Both the position numbers and the translations under genes were made by a program. The notes under the pieces are model-generated. The model was not told the DNA's origin. It worked only from the letters and a program-made list of their open reading frames with translations, and ran no database searches. This document shows, in pieces, positions 1 through 8,371 of a DNA stretch of 64,000 nucleotides. Source of the stretch: Klebsiella sp. WP3-W18-ESBL-02 (GTDB lineage: Bacteria; Pseudomonadota; Gammaproteobacteria; Enterobacterales; Enterobacteriaceae); assembly GCF_014168815.1 (NCBI RefSeq), contig NZ_AP021972.1:3410001-3474000 (forward strand), read 5' to 3'. The stretch's first letter is position 1; each line of letters opens with the position of its first letter.

Positions 1-179
1 TAGAAGATGTTCAACTTCTCAAAGCGAATATCCAGGCCCCGTGCCGCGTGAAAGTTTCCGGTAAAGTCAACACGATAGAAAAAATGAAAGAGATGTTTAT
101 TGCCGGGGCGGAACTGGTGGGTACCAGCTCCGGGCCAGAGCTGGTGAAAGGCCTGGTAGGCGATATCAACGGCTATTGA
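1..179 (+). CDS. DeoC/LacD-type aldolase, C-terminal part (partial)
   Basis: The window opens inside this gene, in the frame beginning at base 3, and shows only the last 58 residues. The stretch KVSGKVNTIEKMKEMF followed by AGAELVGTSSG is the end of a TIM barrel: the phosphate-binding GTSSG loop near the C-terminus is typical of deoxyribose-phosphate aldolase (DeoC) and relatives, which cleave 2-deoxyribose 5-phosphate to acetaldehyde and glyceraldehyde 3-phosphate through a Schiff-base lysine. The lysine itself lies outside the window, so substrate cannot be judged. It is followed 66 bases later by a sugar kinase, which would supply a phosphorylated substrate. Family call is fairly firm; specificity is inference. 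Confidence 0.7.
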   Translation, partial: EDVQLLKANIQAPCRVKVSGKVNTIEKMKEMFIAGAELVGTSSGPELVKGLVGDINGY

Positions 180-245
180 TTTATCCCGGGACACCGTGGC
201 AACGCGGCGTCCCGTTCAAAAGCAGTACAGAGAATGGAGTATGTG

Positions 246-1184
246 ATGAGTGTATTTATTCTCGGTAGTTATGCAAAAGCGTTAGTGATGACCACCGATC
301 GTATCCCACTGGCAGGCGAAACGCTGATTGGCCGCGATTTTCGCCAGACCTGGGGCGGAAAAGGCTCGGACATGGCGGTGCAGGCCGCACGCTTAGGTGC
401 AGATGTCGCCTATGCGGGCGTTGTCGGTGATGATGCATTTGGCTATGAGTTCGTCGGTTTAATGCAGGATGAAGGCATTGATATCCAGGCGCTGAGCATC
501 ACCCAAGAGTTGCCGACCGGCGCCGGGTTGATCGTCAAAGATCGCGAGGCGCGAAATATCATCGTGGTGGATATGGGGGCCAACAAACTCTTTACCCCAT
601 CTCGCGTTGATGAAGCCATTGCCTCCTTAGCTGAGTGCAATGTTGCCCTGGCCCAACTGGAAATTCCGCTGGAAACCGCGCTGTACGGCTTGCGTCGCGC
701 CCATAGCCTGGGGAAAACCACCATCCTGAATCCGGCGCCCGCCCAGGATCTGCGTCAGCTTGATTTAAGCGCCATCGACTACCTAACCCCGAATGAAACC
801 GAAGCCCGCGTCGCCCTGGGGCTGCCGCCGGACGATCCGCGTAGTAACCGGGAAATCGCCGATCTGCTGTTAGATACCGGCTGCCGCTACGTCGTAATGA
901 CACTGGGCGATGCAGGGTCGGCGGTCTACTCCCGCGACGAAACCCTCGAGGTTGCCCCTTGTCGGGTTGAGGTGGTCGACAGCAACGGCGCAGGTGACAG
1001 CTTTAATGCGGCGCTGGCGACCGCTCTTGATGAAAATCAGTCGCTTCACGATGCCGTCTTATTTGCCAACGCCACCGCCGCATTGTGCTGCACCGCCTGG
1101 GAAACCGTGCCGTCATACCACACACGTGCCGACGTTGAAGCCTTCCTACAGACACAGGCAACAACCGAGGAGCACGCACGATGA
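246..1184 (+). CDS. PfkB-family (ribokinase-like) sugar kinase
   Basis: This is a 312-residue cytoplasmic kinase of the ribokinase/PfkB family, which phosphorylates a sugar or nucleoside hydroxyl with ATP. The N-terminal signature GGKGSDMAVQAARLG starts near residue 37 and the C-terminal signature DSNGAGDSF carries the catalytic base at about Asp251. The ATG at 246 was chosen because TGGAG lies six bases upstream; an in-frame ATG at 234 would add four residues. The gene overlaps the next one by four bases (ATGA), so the two are probably translationally coupled. With the DeoC-like aldolase and RbsD-type pyranase it looks like a module handling a pentose or deoxy sugar through a phosphorylated intermediate. 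Substrate is unknown. Confidence 0.85.
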   Translation: MSVFILGSYAKALVMTTDRIPLAGETLIGRDFRQTWGGKGSDMAVQAARLGADVAYAGVVGDDAFGYEFVGLMQDEGIDIQALSITQELPTGAGLIVKDREARNIIVVDMGANKLFTPSRVDEAIASLAECNVALAQLEIPLETALYGLRRAHSLGKTTILNPAPAQDLRQLDLSAIDYLTPNETEARVALGLPPDDPRSNREIADLLLDTGCRYVVMTLGDAGSAVYSRDETLEVAPCRVEVVDSNGAGDSFNAALATALDENQSLHDAVLFANATAALCCTAWETVPSYHTRADVEAFLQTQATTEEHAR

Positions 1185-1681
1185 GAACCGGACGAATTCA
1201 GCATCCTGAGCTGGCGGGCGCGCTGGCGACCCTGGGCCACACCGACATTGTTCTGGTAACCGATGCGGGCTTTCCAATCCCGGCGAATGCCCACCGCATC
1301 GACCTGGGCTTCTGGCCGGGAACCATCGACGTCATGACCATCCTGCAGGTGCTGCGCGAAGAGATCTTCGTCGAAGAAGTCCACTTCGCCAGCGAAGTGC
1401 GTGATTGCAACCCGCAGCTCTACCGCGACCTTCAGGCGGTTTATACCGGCTCCGGCGCCGAATTCCGCGAAGCCAGCCATGAAACGCTGTGCCAGCAGCT
1501 AGCGCAGCAGGCCAAAGTCATCATTCGCTCGGGTTCGTTTAACCCGTGGGCTAATTTTGCGCTCGTCGCCAGCACCGATCCGTTTGCCTGGTTTACCGAC
1601 GCCTCCGGTGTTGCCCCGCTGCCGGCCTACGTTGCCCGACGCCAGCGCATTCTGGACAACGTCGTTCCGGAACTCAACTAA
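1181..1681 (+). CDS. RbsD/FucU-family sugar pyranase (mutarotase)
   Basis: This is a 166-residue member of the RbsD/FucU family, which converts sugar anomers or pyranose to furanose so that the kinase or dehydrogenase gets the right form. The N-terminal LGHTD motif with its catalytic histidine, the VTDAGFPIP segment and the C-terminal IIRSGSFNPWANF segment match D-ribose pyranase more than FucU. It is longer than E. coli RbsD (139 residues) because of an extra C-terminal tail of about 25 residues. It overlaps the kinase gene by four bases, as expected for a pyranase feeding a ribokinase. The exact sugar is not readable. A second, unrelated mutarotase (RhaM type) lies at the end of the same cluster. 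Confidence 0.85.
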   Translation: MRTGRIQHPELAGALATLGHTDIVLVTDAGFPIPANAHRIDLGFWPGTIDVMTILQVLREEIFVEEVHFASEVRDCNPQLYRDLQAVYTGSGAEFREASHETLCQQLAQQAKVIIRSGSFNPWANFALVASTDPFAWFTDASGVAPLPAYVARRQRILDNVVPELN

Positions 1682-1692
1682 CAGGAATCATT

Positions 1693-2754
1693 ATGAAAGC
1701 AGCCGTTGTTAGCCAGCGCCACCCCGGAAAAGTCGAGATCAAAAAGATAGCGCTCCGGGATCTCAAAGCCGGTGAAGCGCTGGTCGAAGTGGAATGCTGC
1801 GGCGTTTGTCACACCGATTTGCACGTCGTGCAGGGCGATTTCGGCCCCGTTCCCGGTCGTATTCCGGGACACGAAGGGATTGGCATCGTGCGCGCGATCG
1901 CTGGCGATGTGACCAGCCTGCGCATTGGCGATCGCGTCAGCGTCGCGTGGTTTTATGAAGGATGCGGCGTTTGCGAGTACTGCGTCAGCGGTCGTGAAAC
2001 GTTTTGCCGCAAGGTCAAAAATGCTGGTTACAGCGTCGATGGCGCGATGGCAGAGCAGTGCATCGTGAAAGCCGATTACGCCGTGAAGGTGCCAGAGGGG
2101 CTCGACTCGCTCATTGCCAGCAGCATTACCTGCGCCGGGGTGACAACCTATAAAGCGATAAAAGTCTCCACGGTACGTCCTGGGCAATGGGTCGCGGTCT
2201 GGGGCGCTGGCGGGCTCGGCAACATGGCCATTCAGTTTGCACGCAACGTTTTTAATGCCCGCGTGATTGCCATTGATATCCAGGACGACAAACTCCAGCT
2301 CGCGCGCGAATCCGGTGCGGAGTACACCATCAATGCGCGGGAGGAAGACGTCCCAGCTCGCATCAACGAGCTGACCGCAGGCGGCGCGCATGCCGCAGTG
2401 GTGGTGGCCGTCGCACGCTCGGCCTTCAACCAGGCGGTCAACAGCGTACGAGCCGGAGGCCGCGTGGTCTGCGTTGCCGTCCCGGCGGGCGATCTCGACC
2501 TGAACATTGTCAAAACCGTGCTGGACGGCATCGAAATCGTCGGCAGCCTGGTCGGTACACGTCAGGATCTGGCGGAAGCTTTCGATCATGCGCTGGCAGG
2601 ACGCGTACATCCGGTCGTTCAGGCCCGTCGTCTGGATGAAATCAACGACATTTTTAACGAGATGGAACGCGGCGCAATCCAAGGGAGAATGGTGATTGAT
2701 ATGCGCCAGACGGCCAAAACGGCCAGTACCCAATACCAGGAGTCTGAAGCATGA
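1693..2754 (+). CDS. zinc-dependent alcohol dehydrogenase (AdhP-like MDR)
   Basis: This 353-residue protein is a medium-chain NAD(P)-dependent dehydrogenase. The catalytic zinc ligands are visible as Cys39 in CGVCHTD, His60-Glu61 in GHE and Cys147; four cysteines at about 91, 94, 97 and 105 bind the structural zinc; and the nucleotide-binding GAGGLGN lies at about 171-177. It is closest in pattern to AdhP-type bacterial alcohol dehydrogenases. It sits eleven bases after the RbsD-like gene, behind an AGGAATC ribosome-binding site, and overlaps the following dehydratase gene by ATGA. In this cluster it could oxidise a sugar, a deoxyketonate, or interconvert a short aldehyde and alcohol; the sequence does not decide between these. 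Confidence 0.88.
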   Translation: MKAAVVSQRHPGKVEIKKIALRDLKAGEALVEVECCGVCHTDLHVVQGDFGPVPGRIPGHEGIGIVRAIAGDVTSLRIGDRVSVAWFYEGCGVCEYCVSGRETFCRKVKNAGYSVDGAMAEQCIVKADYAVKVPEGLDSLIASSITCAGVTTYKAIKVSTVRPGQWVAVWGAGGLGNMAIQFARNVFNARVIAIDIQDDKLQLARESGAEYTINAREEDVPARINELTAGGAHAAVVVAVARSAFNQAVNSVRAGGRVVCVAVPAGDLDLNIVKTVLDGIEIVGSLVGTRQDLAEAFDHALAGRVHPVVQARRLDEINDIFNEMERGAIQGRMVIDMRQTAKTASTQYQESEA

Positions 2755-3929
2755 AAATCACCGGCTGGCGCACGCTCAAAGCGCTGCATAACTGGGGTAG
2801 GCCGATCGGCGATATCAACGGTAGCCTGATCTCCGGAGTCACCGAAATCCCTTTTCTGGTGCTGGAAACTGACGAAGGCATCTGTGGTATCGCGCCGGGA
2901 GGCCATGCCGATATCGAGCGTATCTTCCCGGCCATTGAAGGCGAAGATCCCCGCGCGGTTACCGCGCTCTATGACCGCATGCTGTCCTGGGTATTTAAAA
3001 GCGGCCATGCAGGTAGCGTCTTTGGGGCCATCGGCGTCGTCGATATGGCGCTGTGGGATTTAAAAGCAAGGATCGCCAATGAACCGCTGTGGCGGCATCT
3101 GGGGGCCAGACAGGCTTTTGTGCCGGGCTATGCTTCCGGGCTCGATTATCCGCTCTCCCTTGACGAACTGGTCGCGCTACACCAACGTTTCGCCGAGCGC
3201 GGGTTTACCGCGTTCAAACTGAAAGGCGGCCTGGACGTCGAGCAGGATCTGGAGCGTTTACTGGCGGTGCGCGACGTGTATCGCCGTAACACCGCCGCCC
3301 CTTCGGTGATGATTGACGTCAACGAATCCATGAGCGCCAAACAGGCGGTGCGCTACGTCTCGCGTCTTGAGCGAGCGCTCGATCTGAGCTGGATAGAAGA
3401 GCCGGTAAGACGCTGGGATGCCGCAGGCCACGCCGCCGTCCGTCAGCAGGTTCACTGCGCGGTTGCCACTGGGGAGAACCTGACCGGCATTGAACAATTT
3501 GAACCGCTGATACGCGAACGCGCCGTGGACGTTTTACAGGCCGGTATGTGCTGGGGAATAACCCACTTTCTGCGCGTCGCAAATCTGGCGCAGGCCTTTA
3601 GCCTGCCCGTCAGCCCGGTCGGTTACAACACCAACCCGGTCGCACACGCCGCAGCGGCCATTGCCAACCATCTGAGTTGCGAAGTTCAGGATCTCACTTT
3701 CCCCACCGGGGTGAGCGTCGACCAGCGCATTGAAAATGGCGGCATTGTGCTGGGCAATGCCCCGGGGCTGGGGATTTCACTGGATGAAGCAGCGCTGGCA
3801 AAACCGCATGCGGAAGGGAGCTGGACTGTCGCACAGGGCCCACACGTCCGCCCAGAGCGGGCCGGATTACGGCTATCTCTGCGCACCACCGAGAACGACA
3901 CATTACGTTCGGGAGCAGACAAAAAATGA
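2751..3929 (+). CDS. enolase-superfamily sugar-acid dehydratase (MR/MLE type)
   Basis: This 392-residue protein belongs to the mandelate racemase/muconate lactonizing enzyme group. The Lys-X-Lys catalytic motif is at about Lys156-Lys158 in FKLKGG. The three magnesium ligands are at about Asp189 (IDVNES), Glu216 (WIEEP) and Glu242 (TGENLTG), and a candidate catalytic base is His299. Many relatives dehydrate aldonates to 2-keto-3-deoxy acids. Between an aldose dehydrogenase, a lactonase and a KDG-type aldolase this is the expected step for L-fuconate or a similar acid. It does not carry the lactonizing-enzyme context, and it differs clearly from the longer canonical L-fuconate dehydratase, so substrate assignment is inference. 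It shares four-base overlaps with both neighbours. Confidence 0.8.
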   Translation: MKITGWRTLKALHNWGRPIGDINGSLISGVTEIPFLVLETDEGICGIAPGGHADIERIFPAIEGEDPRAVTALYDRMLSWVFKSGHAGSVFGAIGVVDMALWDLKARIANEPLWRHLGARQAFVPGYASGLDYPLSLDELVALHQRFAERGFTAFKLKGGLDVEQDLERLLAVRDVYRRNTAAPSVMIDVNESMSAKQAVRYVSRLERALDLSWIEEPVRRWDAAGHAAVRQQVHCAVATGENLTGIEQFEPLIRERAVDVLQAGMCWGITHFLRVANLAQAFSLPVSPVGYNTNPVAHAAAAIANHLSCEVQDLTFPTGVSVDQRIENGGIVLGNAPGLGISLDEAALAKPHAEGSWTVAQGPHVRPERAGLRLSLRTTENDTLRSGADKK

Positions 3930-4876
3930 AAACAGTCATGTTAGGCAAAACCGGTATTCAGGTTCCGGTACTGTCCATGGGGGCAGCGTCACTCGGCAGC
4001 ATCTATCACCCGGTCTCACAGCAGCAGGCCAATGAAACCGTCGAAACCGCGCTGGCCCACGGGGTGAACTATTTCGATGTTGCGCCCTACTACGGGCTAA
4101 CAAAAGCAGAAACGGCGCTTGGCGCAGCGTTAAAAGGTGTACCAAGAAAGCACTATACGCTGGCAACCAAAGTGGGCCGCTACGGTGATAGCCAGTGGAA
4201 TTTTTCCCGCGAAGCCACCCTGCGCAGTATTGATGAGAGTCTCTCTCGCCTGGGAACTGACCATATCGACGTAATCCAATGCCACGATATTGAATATGGC
4301 GACCTGTCACAGCTGATTGATGAAGCGCTGCCGACGCTGCGTGCTTTGCAACAAGACGGCGTGGTGGGCCACGTTGGGATCACCGGGTATACGCTGGATT
4401 TGCTCGAGCGTATCGCCACTGAGCAGCAGGTCGACACGGTGATGGCCTATTGCACCTGGACGTTGCAGGATCGTCGTTTAGGCGACGTCGCTCGTCGGCT
4501 TAATCAGGCGGGAATCGGGGTGTTGAACGCGTCCCCGCTGGCAATGGGATTACTGACCCGTGACGGCGCGCCGCAGTGGCACCCAGCGCACACCGATGTG
4601 CAGCGAGTGTGCCGCGCGGTCACGGCACTGTGTGACCGCAATGGCGTCAATATTGCCCAGGCAGCCCTGCAGTTTGCCTTAACTACCGCAGCGCAAAACG
4701 GTATTGCCACCACCGTGATTGGCACCGCCAGTGCAGAAAATATGCTGGACAATATTCGCTGGAGCACGCAGCCGCTCGACCCGGAATTAATGGGCAAAAT
4801 TGATGCGCTGATGGCACCAGTGCTGAATATTGGCTGGGACATGCTGCCAGGAAACGGAGGCAAAGCCCAAAAATGA
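3926..4876 (+). CDS. aldo/keto reductase, L-fucose/L-galactose dehydrogenase-like
   Basis: This 316-residue TIM-barrel oxidoreductase has the aldo/keto reductase tetrad Asp51, Tyr56 (DVAPYYG), Lys82 (ATKVGR) and His120 (IQCHD). The pattern is that of the group containing plant L-galactose dehydrogenase and bacterial D-threo-aldose (L-fucose) 1-dehydrogenase, which oxidise an aldose at C1 to the 1,4- or 1,5-lactone with NAD(P). The next gene, overlapping by ATGA, encodes a sugar-lactone hydrolase, which supports the lactone-forming role. Family assignment is strong; the choice among L-fucose, L-galactose, D-arabinose or L-rhamnose is not settled by sequence. Confidence 0.85.
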   Translation: MKTVMLGKTGIQVPVLSMGAASLGSIYHPVSQQQANETVETALAHGVNYFDVAPYYGLTKAETALGAALKGVPRKHYTLATKVGRYGDSQWNFSREATLRSIDESLSRLGTDHIDVIQCHDIEYGDLSQLIDEALPTLRALQQDGVVGHVGITGYTLDLLERIATEQQVDTVMAYCTWTLQDRRLGDVARRLNQAGIGVLNASPLAMGLLTRDGAPQWHPAHTDVQRVCRAVTALCDRNGVNIAQAALQFALTTAAQNGIATTVIGTASAENMLDNIRWSTQPLDPELMGKIDALMAPVLNIGWDMLPGNGGKAQK

Positions 4877-5739
4877 CGCTGATAGATAGCCACCTCCATC
4901 TGTGGAACCCACAGTGTTTATCTTACCCGTGGCTCAACGATCTGCCGGCGCTAAACCAGCCGTATCTTCCCGAACAGCTGGCCAACGTTGACGGCGCGCC
5001 GGACATGGCGATTGTTGTTCAGGCGGATTGCCTTATCGACCAGGCTCTCGAAGAGGTTATCTGGCTTCACCGGATAGCGGAACACAGCCCTATCGTCCTG
5101 GCCGGGATTGTCGCCTGCGCACCGCTGGAACACGGCGAGGCAGTACGCCCTTTTCTACGCCAGCTCCGGGAATGGCCATTAGTCGTTGGCATTCGCCGTT
5201 CGCTACAAAATGAGCCGCTTGAGCGCTTTTACGATGCAGACTATCGGGCCGGACTGTTGGCCGCCGCGCAGGAGGGATGGGTCATCGATCTGTGTATCCG
5301 CGCAGATCAGCTCCTTGCCGCTGACAACCTGCTGAACTGGCTATTTCACCGCTGCCCGCAGGCACATGTGGTGCTCGACCATATGGGTAAACCCAATATT
5401 ACGCAGAACGGCATGCTGGAATGGCAACAAGGCATTATGCGGATCGCGGCCTACCCGAACGTCAGTTGCAAGCTTTCCGGCCTACCCACCGAAGCGGACT
5501 GGCAGAACTGGACAAAAGAGCAGCTGATCCCCTGGATCCTGCATGCCATCGATATCTTCGGCACCGAACGCTGTCTTTTCGGCGGGGACTGGCCCGTGGT
5601 CAACCTTGCGGGCGGATATACCCGATGGCGTAAATGCGTGGAAGAGTCATTGCAGCTTTTGCCGATATCCGCACAGCAACGTAGCGCCATTACGGCGCAA
5701 AACGCCCGGCGAATTTATTCACTGTCCTCAGGAGGGTAA
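4873..5739 (+). CDS. amidohydrolase-family sugar lactonase (L-fuconolactonase-like)
   Basis: This 288-residue protein is an amidohydrolase of the COG3618 type. It starts with the metal-binding HLHLW motif (His7, His9), and later shows LDHMGKP and FGGDWPV, with the conserved Asp that activates water. Characterised family members hydrolyse L-fucono-1,4-lactone or L-rhamnono-1,4-lactone to the free acid. Its gene overlaps the aldose dehydrogenase gene by four bases, so product and enzyme are matched by context. It ends the tightly overlapped block; a 74-base gap separates it from the transporter gene. The lactone substrate is inferred from family and neighbours. Confidence 0.85.
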   Translation: MTLIDSHLHLWNPQCLSYPWLNDLPALNQPYLPEQLANVDGAPDMAIVVQADCLIDQALEEVIWLHRIAEHSPIVLAGIVACAPLEHGEAVRPFLRQLREWPLVVGIRRSLQNEPLERFYDADYRAGLLAAAQEGWVIDLCIRADQLLAADNLLNWLFHRCPQAHVVLDHMGKPNITQNGMLEWQQGIMRIAAYPNVSCKLSGLPTEADWQNWTKEQLIPWILHAIDIFGTERCLFGGDWPVVNLAGGYTRWRKCVEESLQLLPISAQQRSAITAQNARRIYSLSSGG

Positions 5740-5813
5740 CGATTACCTGACTCTACCTCTGGATGTCGTTTATTTCATTTTCCCTACTGAAAACTATAAT
5801 TGAGGAAATAAGC

Positions 5814-7118
5814 ATGTCTGATAATAGCAACGCAATAGCGCCACTGGATGCTAGTAACAAATACAATAAAAATACTGTTGAAAACACATTAACGGTCACC
5901 GGAACGAAAAAACGAATTTTACTGGTATCATTATTTACCAACTTCTTTGTCCTGCTCGCGCTCTACTGTGGGGTTATTTCGGTGCTGCTGCCGAACCATA
6001 TTGCGCAAATCGATCCGGCCAATAAGGCCAACAACCTGGCGATCGTCATGACGACAGCCCTGCTCTTTACCATCCTTGCCCAGCCGATTGCGGGTGCGTT
6101 ATCCGACCGCTGTCGCTCCACCTGGGGGCGACGCTCACCGTGGATTGTGGGCGGCGCGCTGCTCGGCGGGCTGGCGATTTTTGGTATTTCAATGGCCACC
6201 ACGGTTGCCGGCATTGCCGCGTTCTGGCTAATGGCCGCCGTATCGCTGAACTGTATGAACGGGCCGCTTGCCACGGTTGTCGCCGATCGCTTCCGGCCGG
6301 AAAACCGGGGGATTGCGTCCGGGTTCGTGGGCGCGGGCTCAACCGCTGGCGGTACCGTTGGCATCATCCTTGCCGGGTATCTGGCCTGGAATCTGCAGCT
6401 CGGCTACCTGGTGTTTGGCCTTGCTATTGCGGCCTGCTGCCTTGCCTTTGTGCTGATCAACCGGGAGCCGTCGGCCCGCACGTTGCCCACAGAACCTTTC
6501 CAGTGGGGAACGTTTTTCAAAAGCTTCTGGGTCAGCCCGCGCGAGTACCCTGATTTTGGCTGGGCGTTTTTTGGCCGCTTCACCATGTACCTCGGGTATC
6601 AGGGCGTTGTCACCTATCAGCTGTATATCCTGCAGGACTATATCGGCCTGAGCGTTCAGGAATCTAACTACGCCATCGGCACCATTTCGGTGATAACGCT
6701 GGTCACATTATTGTTCTCTGGCCTGATTTCTGGCGTTCTCTCCGACAGATGGCAGCGGCGTAAAATTTTTGTCTTCGCCTCCAGCGTGCTGATGGCCGCG
6801 GGTCTGATGTTACCGCTGATAATGCCGACGCTTACCGGCATGTATATCTATGCTGCGATCCTTGGTCTGGGTTACGGCGCCTACACGTCCATCGACATGG
6901 CGCTAATGACCCAGGTATTGCCCGGCGGCGGCAAACAGGCGGGAAAAGATATGGGCATTCTGACCATTGCCACCGTATTACCGCAATCATTCAGCCCTAT
7001 TTTATCCGCCTGGCTACTGTCGGCATTCGATAATAATTATTCATCACTCTTTATTGCAGCCATTATTTTTGTATTTGCATCCTCATTCTTCGTGCTACCG
7101 ATTAAATCGGTAAAATAA
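5814..7118 (+). CDS. MFS sugar/sugar-acid transporter
   Basis: This is a 434-residue major facilitator with about twelve hydrophobic segments. A hydrophilic N-terminal stretch of roughly 35 residues precedes the first membrane helix. The loop between helices 2 and 3 carries the MFS signature as GALSDRCRSTWGRRSPW, and a second copy, GVLSDRWQRRK, lies in the C-terminal half. The ATG at 5814 is preferred because TGAGGAAA lies just upstream; an in-frame ATG at 5763 has no good ribosome-binding site. Upstream and N-terminal codons are AT-rich compared with the rest of the gene. It probably imports the sugar or sugar acid metabolised by the cluster, entering the periplasm through the porin at the end of the cluster. 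Confidence 0.85.
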   Translation: MSDNSNAIAPLDASNKYNKNTVENTLTVTGTKKRILLVSLFTNFFVLLALYCGVISVLLPNHIAQIDPANKANNLAIVMTTALLFTILAQPIAGALSDRCRSTWGRRSPWIVGGALLGGLAIFGISMATTVAGIAAFWLMAAVSLNCMNGPLATVVADRFRPENRGIASGFVGAGSTAGGTVGIILAGYLAWNLQLGYLVFGLAIAACCLAFVLINREPSARTLPTEPFQWGTFFKSFWVSPREYPDFGWAFFGRFTMYLGYQGVVTYQLYILQDYIGLSVQESNYAIGTISVITLVTLLFSGLISGVLSDRWQRRKIFVFASSVLMAAGLMLPLIMPTLTGMYIYAAILGLGYGAYTSIDMALMTQVLPGGGKQAGKDMGILTIATVLPQSFSPILSAWLLSAFDNNYSSLFIAAIIFVFASSFFVLPIKSVK

Positions 7119-7139
7119 ATAAAACTGACTAGCAACAAC

Positions 7140-7159
7140 CGCACTCACTCTTGAGTGCG
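7140..7159 (+). other. intercistronic hairpin before fucO-like gene
   Basis: CGCACTCA and TGAGTGCG form a perfect 8-bp stem with loop CTCT in the 77-base gap between the MFS gene and the lactaldehyde reductase gene. There is no T-run after it, so it is more likely an mRNA-processing or stability hairpin than a terminator. Confidence 0.45.
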
Positions 7160-7195
7160 ACGGGTTCGCTTACACCTGATTTAAGGAAAGATAAT

Positions 7196-8353
7196 ATGTC
7201 ACACCGAATGATATTAAATGAAACCGCCTGGTTTGGCCGTGGCAGCCGTAACCAGTTAATTGCGGAAATTTCGCGTCGGGGATTTAATAAAGCGCTATTG
7301 GTATCGGATAAGGGACTGGTCAAGTCCGGCATCATCCGCAAAATTACCGACCTGCTGAACGAGGCCGGTAAAGCATGGGCGCTTTATGATGACGTGGTAC
7401 CTAATCCCCCCATCGAGGCCGTTACCGCTGGCGTTAAGGCGTTTCAAGAAAGCGGCGCGGATTATCTGATCGCCATTGGCGGCGGCTCACCGCAGGATAC
7501 CTGCAAAGCGATTGGGATTATTATCGCTAACCCTGAGTTTGCCGACGTGCGCAGTCTGGAAGGCCTCTCTCCGACAACACACCCTTGCGTACCGATTATT
7601 GCCATCCCCACAACGGCAGGCACGGCGGCCGAGGTCACCATTAATTACGTCATCACCGATAATGAAAATCAGCGAAAATTCGTCTGTATCGATCCGCATG
7701 ATATTCCGCAGGTGGCGATTGTGGATGCCGATTTAATGGACGCCATGCCCGCGGGCCTGAAAGCGTCTACCGGTATTGATGCGCTGACCCACGCCATTGA
7801 AGGGTACATCACGCTCGGTGCCTGGGCGCTGACCGATGCGCTGCACCTGAAGGCCATCGAGCTTATCGCGCAGGCGCTGCCGGGTTCCGTTACCGGGGAT
7901 CCAGACTGCGTCGAGCAGATGGCGCTGGCGCAATATATCGCCGGCATGGGCTTTTCAAACGTCGGGCTGGGACTGGTTCACGGCATGGCGCACCCCTTAG
8001 GCGCGTTTTACAACATGCCTCACGGTGTCGCAAACGCCATTCTGCTCCCATGGGTAATGGCCTGGAACGCTGAATTTAGCGGTGAAAAGTACCGCGATAT
8101 CGCTCGCGCGATGGGGGTAAAAAATGCCGATTCACTTCCCCTTGAAGACGTTCGTCTGGCTGCCGTCAATGCCGTACGACGGCTAAATCTGATCGTGGGC
8201 ATCCCGACATCGCTGCGCGAAGCCGGGATGAAAAAAGAAAATATCGCCGCGCTCTCTCAGGCTGCATTCGATGATGTCTGCACCTCGGGCAACCCGCGCC
8301 CGTCTTCACTGGCAGATATTGCTGCTCTTTATCTTCAGGCATTTCATGGCTGA
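7196..8353 (+). CDS. fucO: iron-dependent lactaldehyde reductase (FucO-like)
   Basis: This 385-residue group III alcohol dehydrogenase closely resembles E. coli FucO along its whole length, starting with RMILNETAWFGRG. It keeps the GGGSPQDTCKA nucleotide-binding loop, PTTAGTAAE, and the metal ligands in DALTHAIEGY and HGMAHPLGAFYN. FucO reduces L-lactaldehyde to L-1,2-propanediol (or glycolaldehyde to ethylene glycol) with NADH. In classical fucose and rhamnose routes it disposes of the lactaldehyde released by aldolase. The ATG at 7196 follows TAAGGAAAG; an in-frame upstream start would add 15 residues with no good ribosome-binding site. Its presence strongly suggests that lactaldehyde or glycolaldehyde is an end product here. 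It is a second-locus homologue, so the symbol is by similarity. Confidence 0.87.
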   Translation: MSHRMILNETAWFGRGSRNQLIAEISRRGFNKALLVSDKGLVKSGIIRKITDLLNEAGKAWALYDDVVPNPPIEAVTAGVKAFQESGADYLIAIGGGSPQDTCKAIGIIIANPEFADVRSLEGLSPTTHPCVPIIAIPTTAGTAAEVTINYVITDNENQRKFVCIDPHDIPQVAIVDADLMDAMPAGLKASTGIDALTHAIEGYITLGAWALTDALHLKAIELIAQALPGSVTGDPDCVEQMALAQYIAGMGFSNVGLGLVHGMAHPLGAFYNMPHGVANAILLPWVMAWNAEFSGEKYRDIARAMGVKNADSLPLEDVRLAAVNAVRRLNLIVGIPTSLREAGMKKENIAALSQAAFDDVCTSGNPRPSSLADIAALYLQAFHG

Positions 8354-8371
8354 ACTTTTTTCAGGAGAAAA

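Noticed and set aside
1678..2733. A 351-codon minus-strand frame opposite the zinc alcohol dehydrogenase gene
   Set aside because: Antisense shadow; the dehydrogenase has full zinc-ligand and nucleotide-binding motifs and fits the operon.
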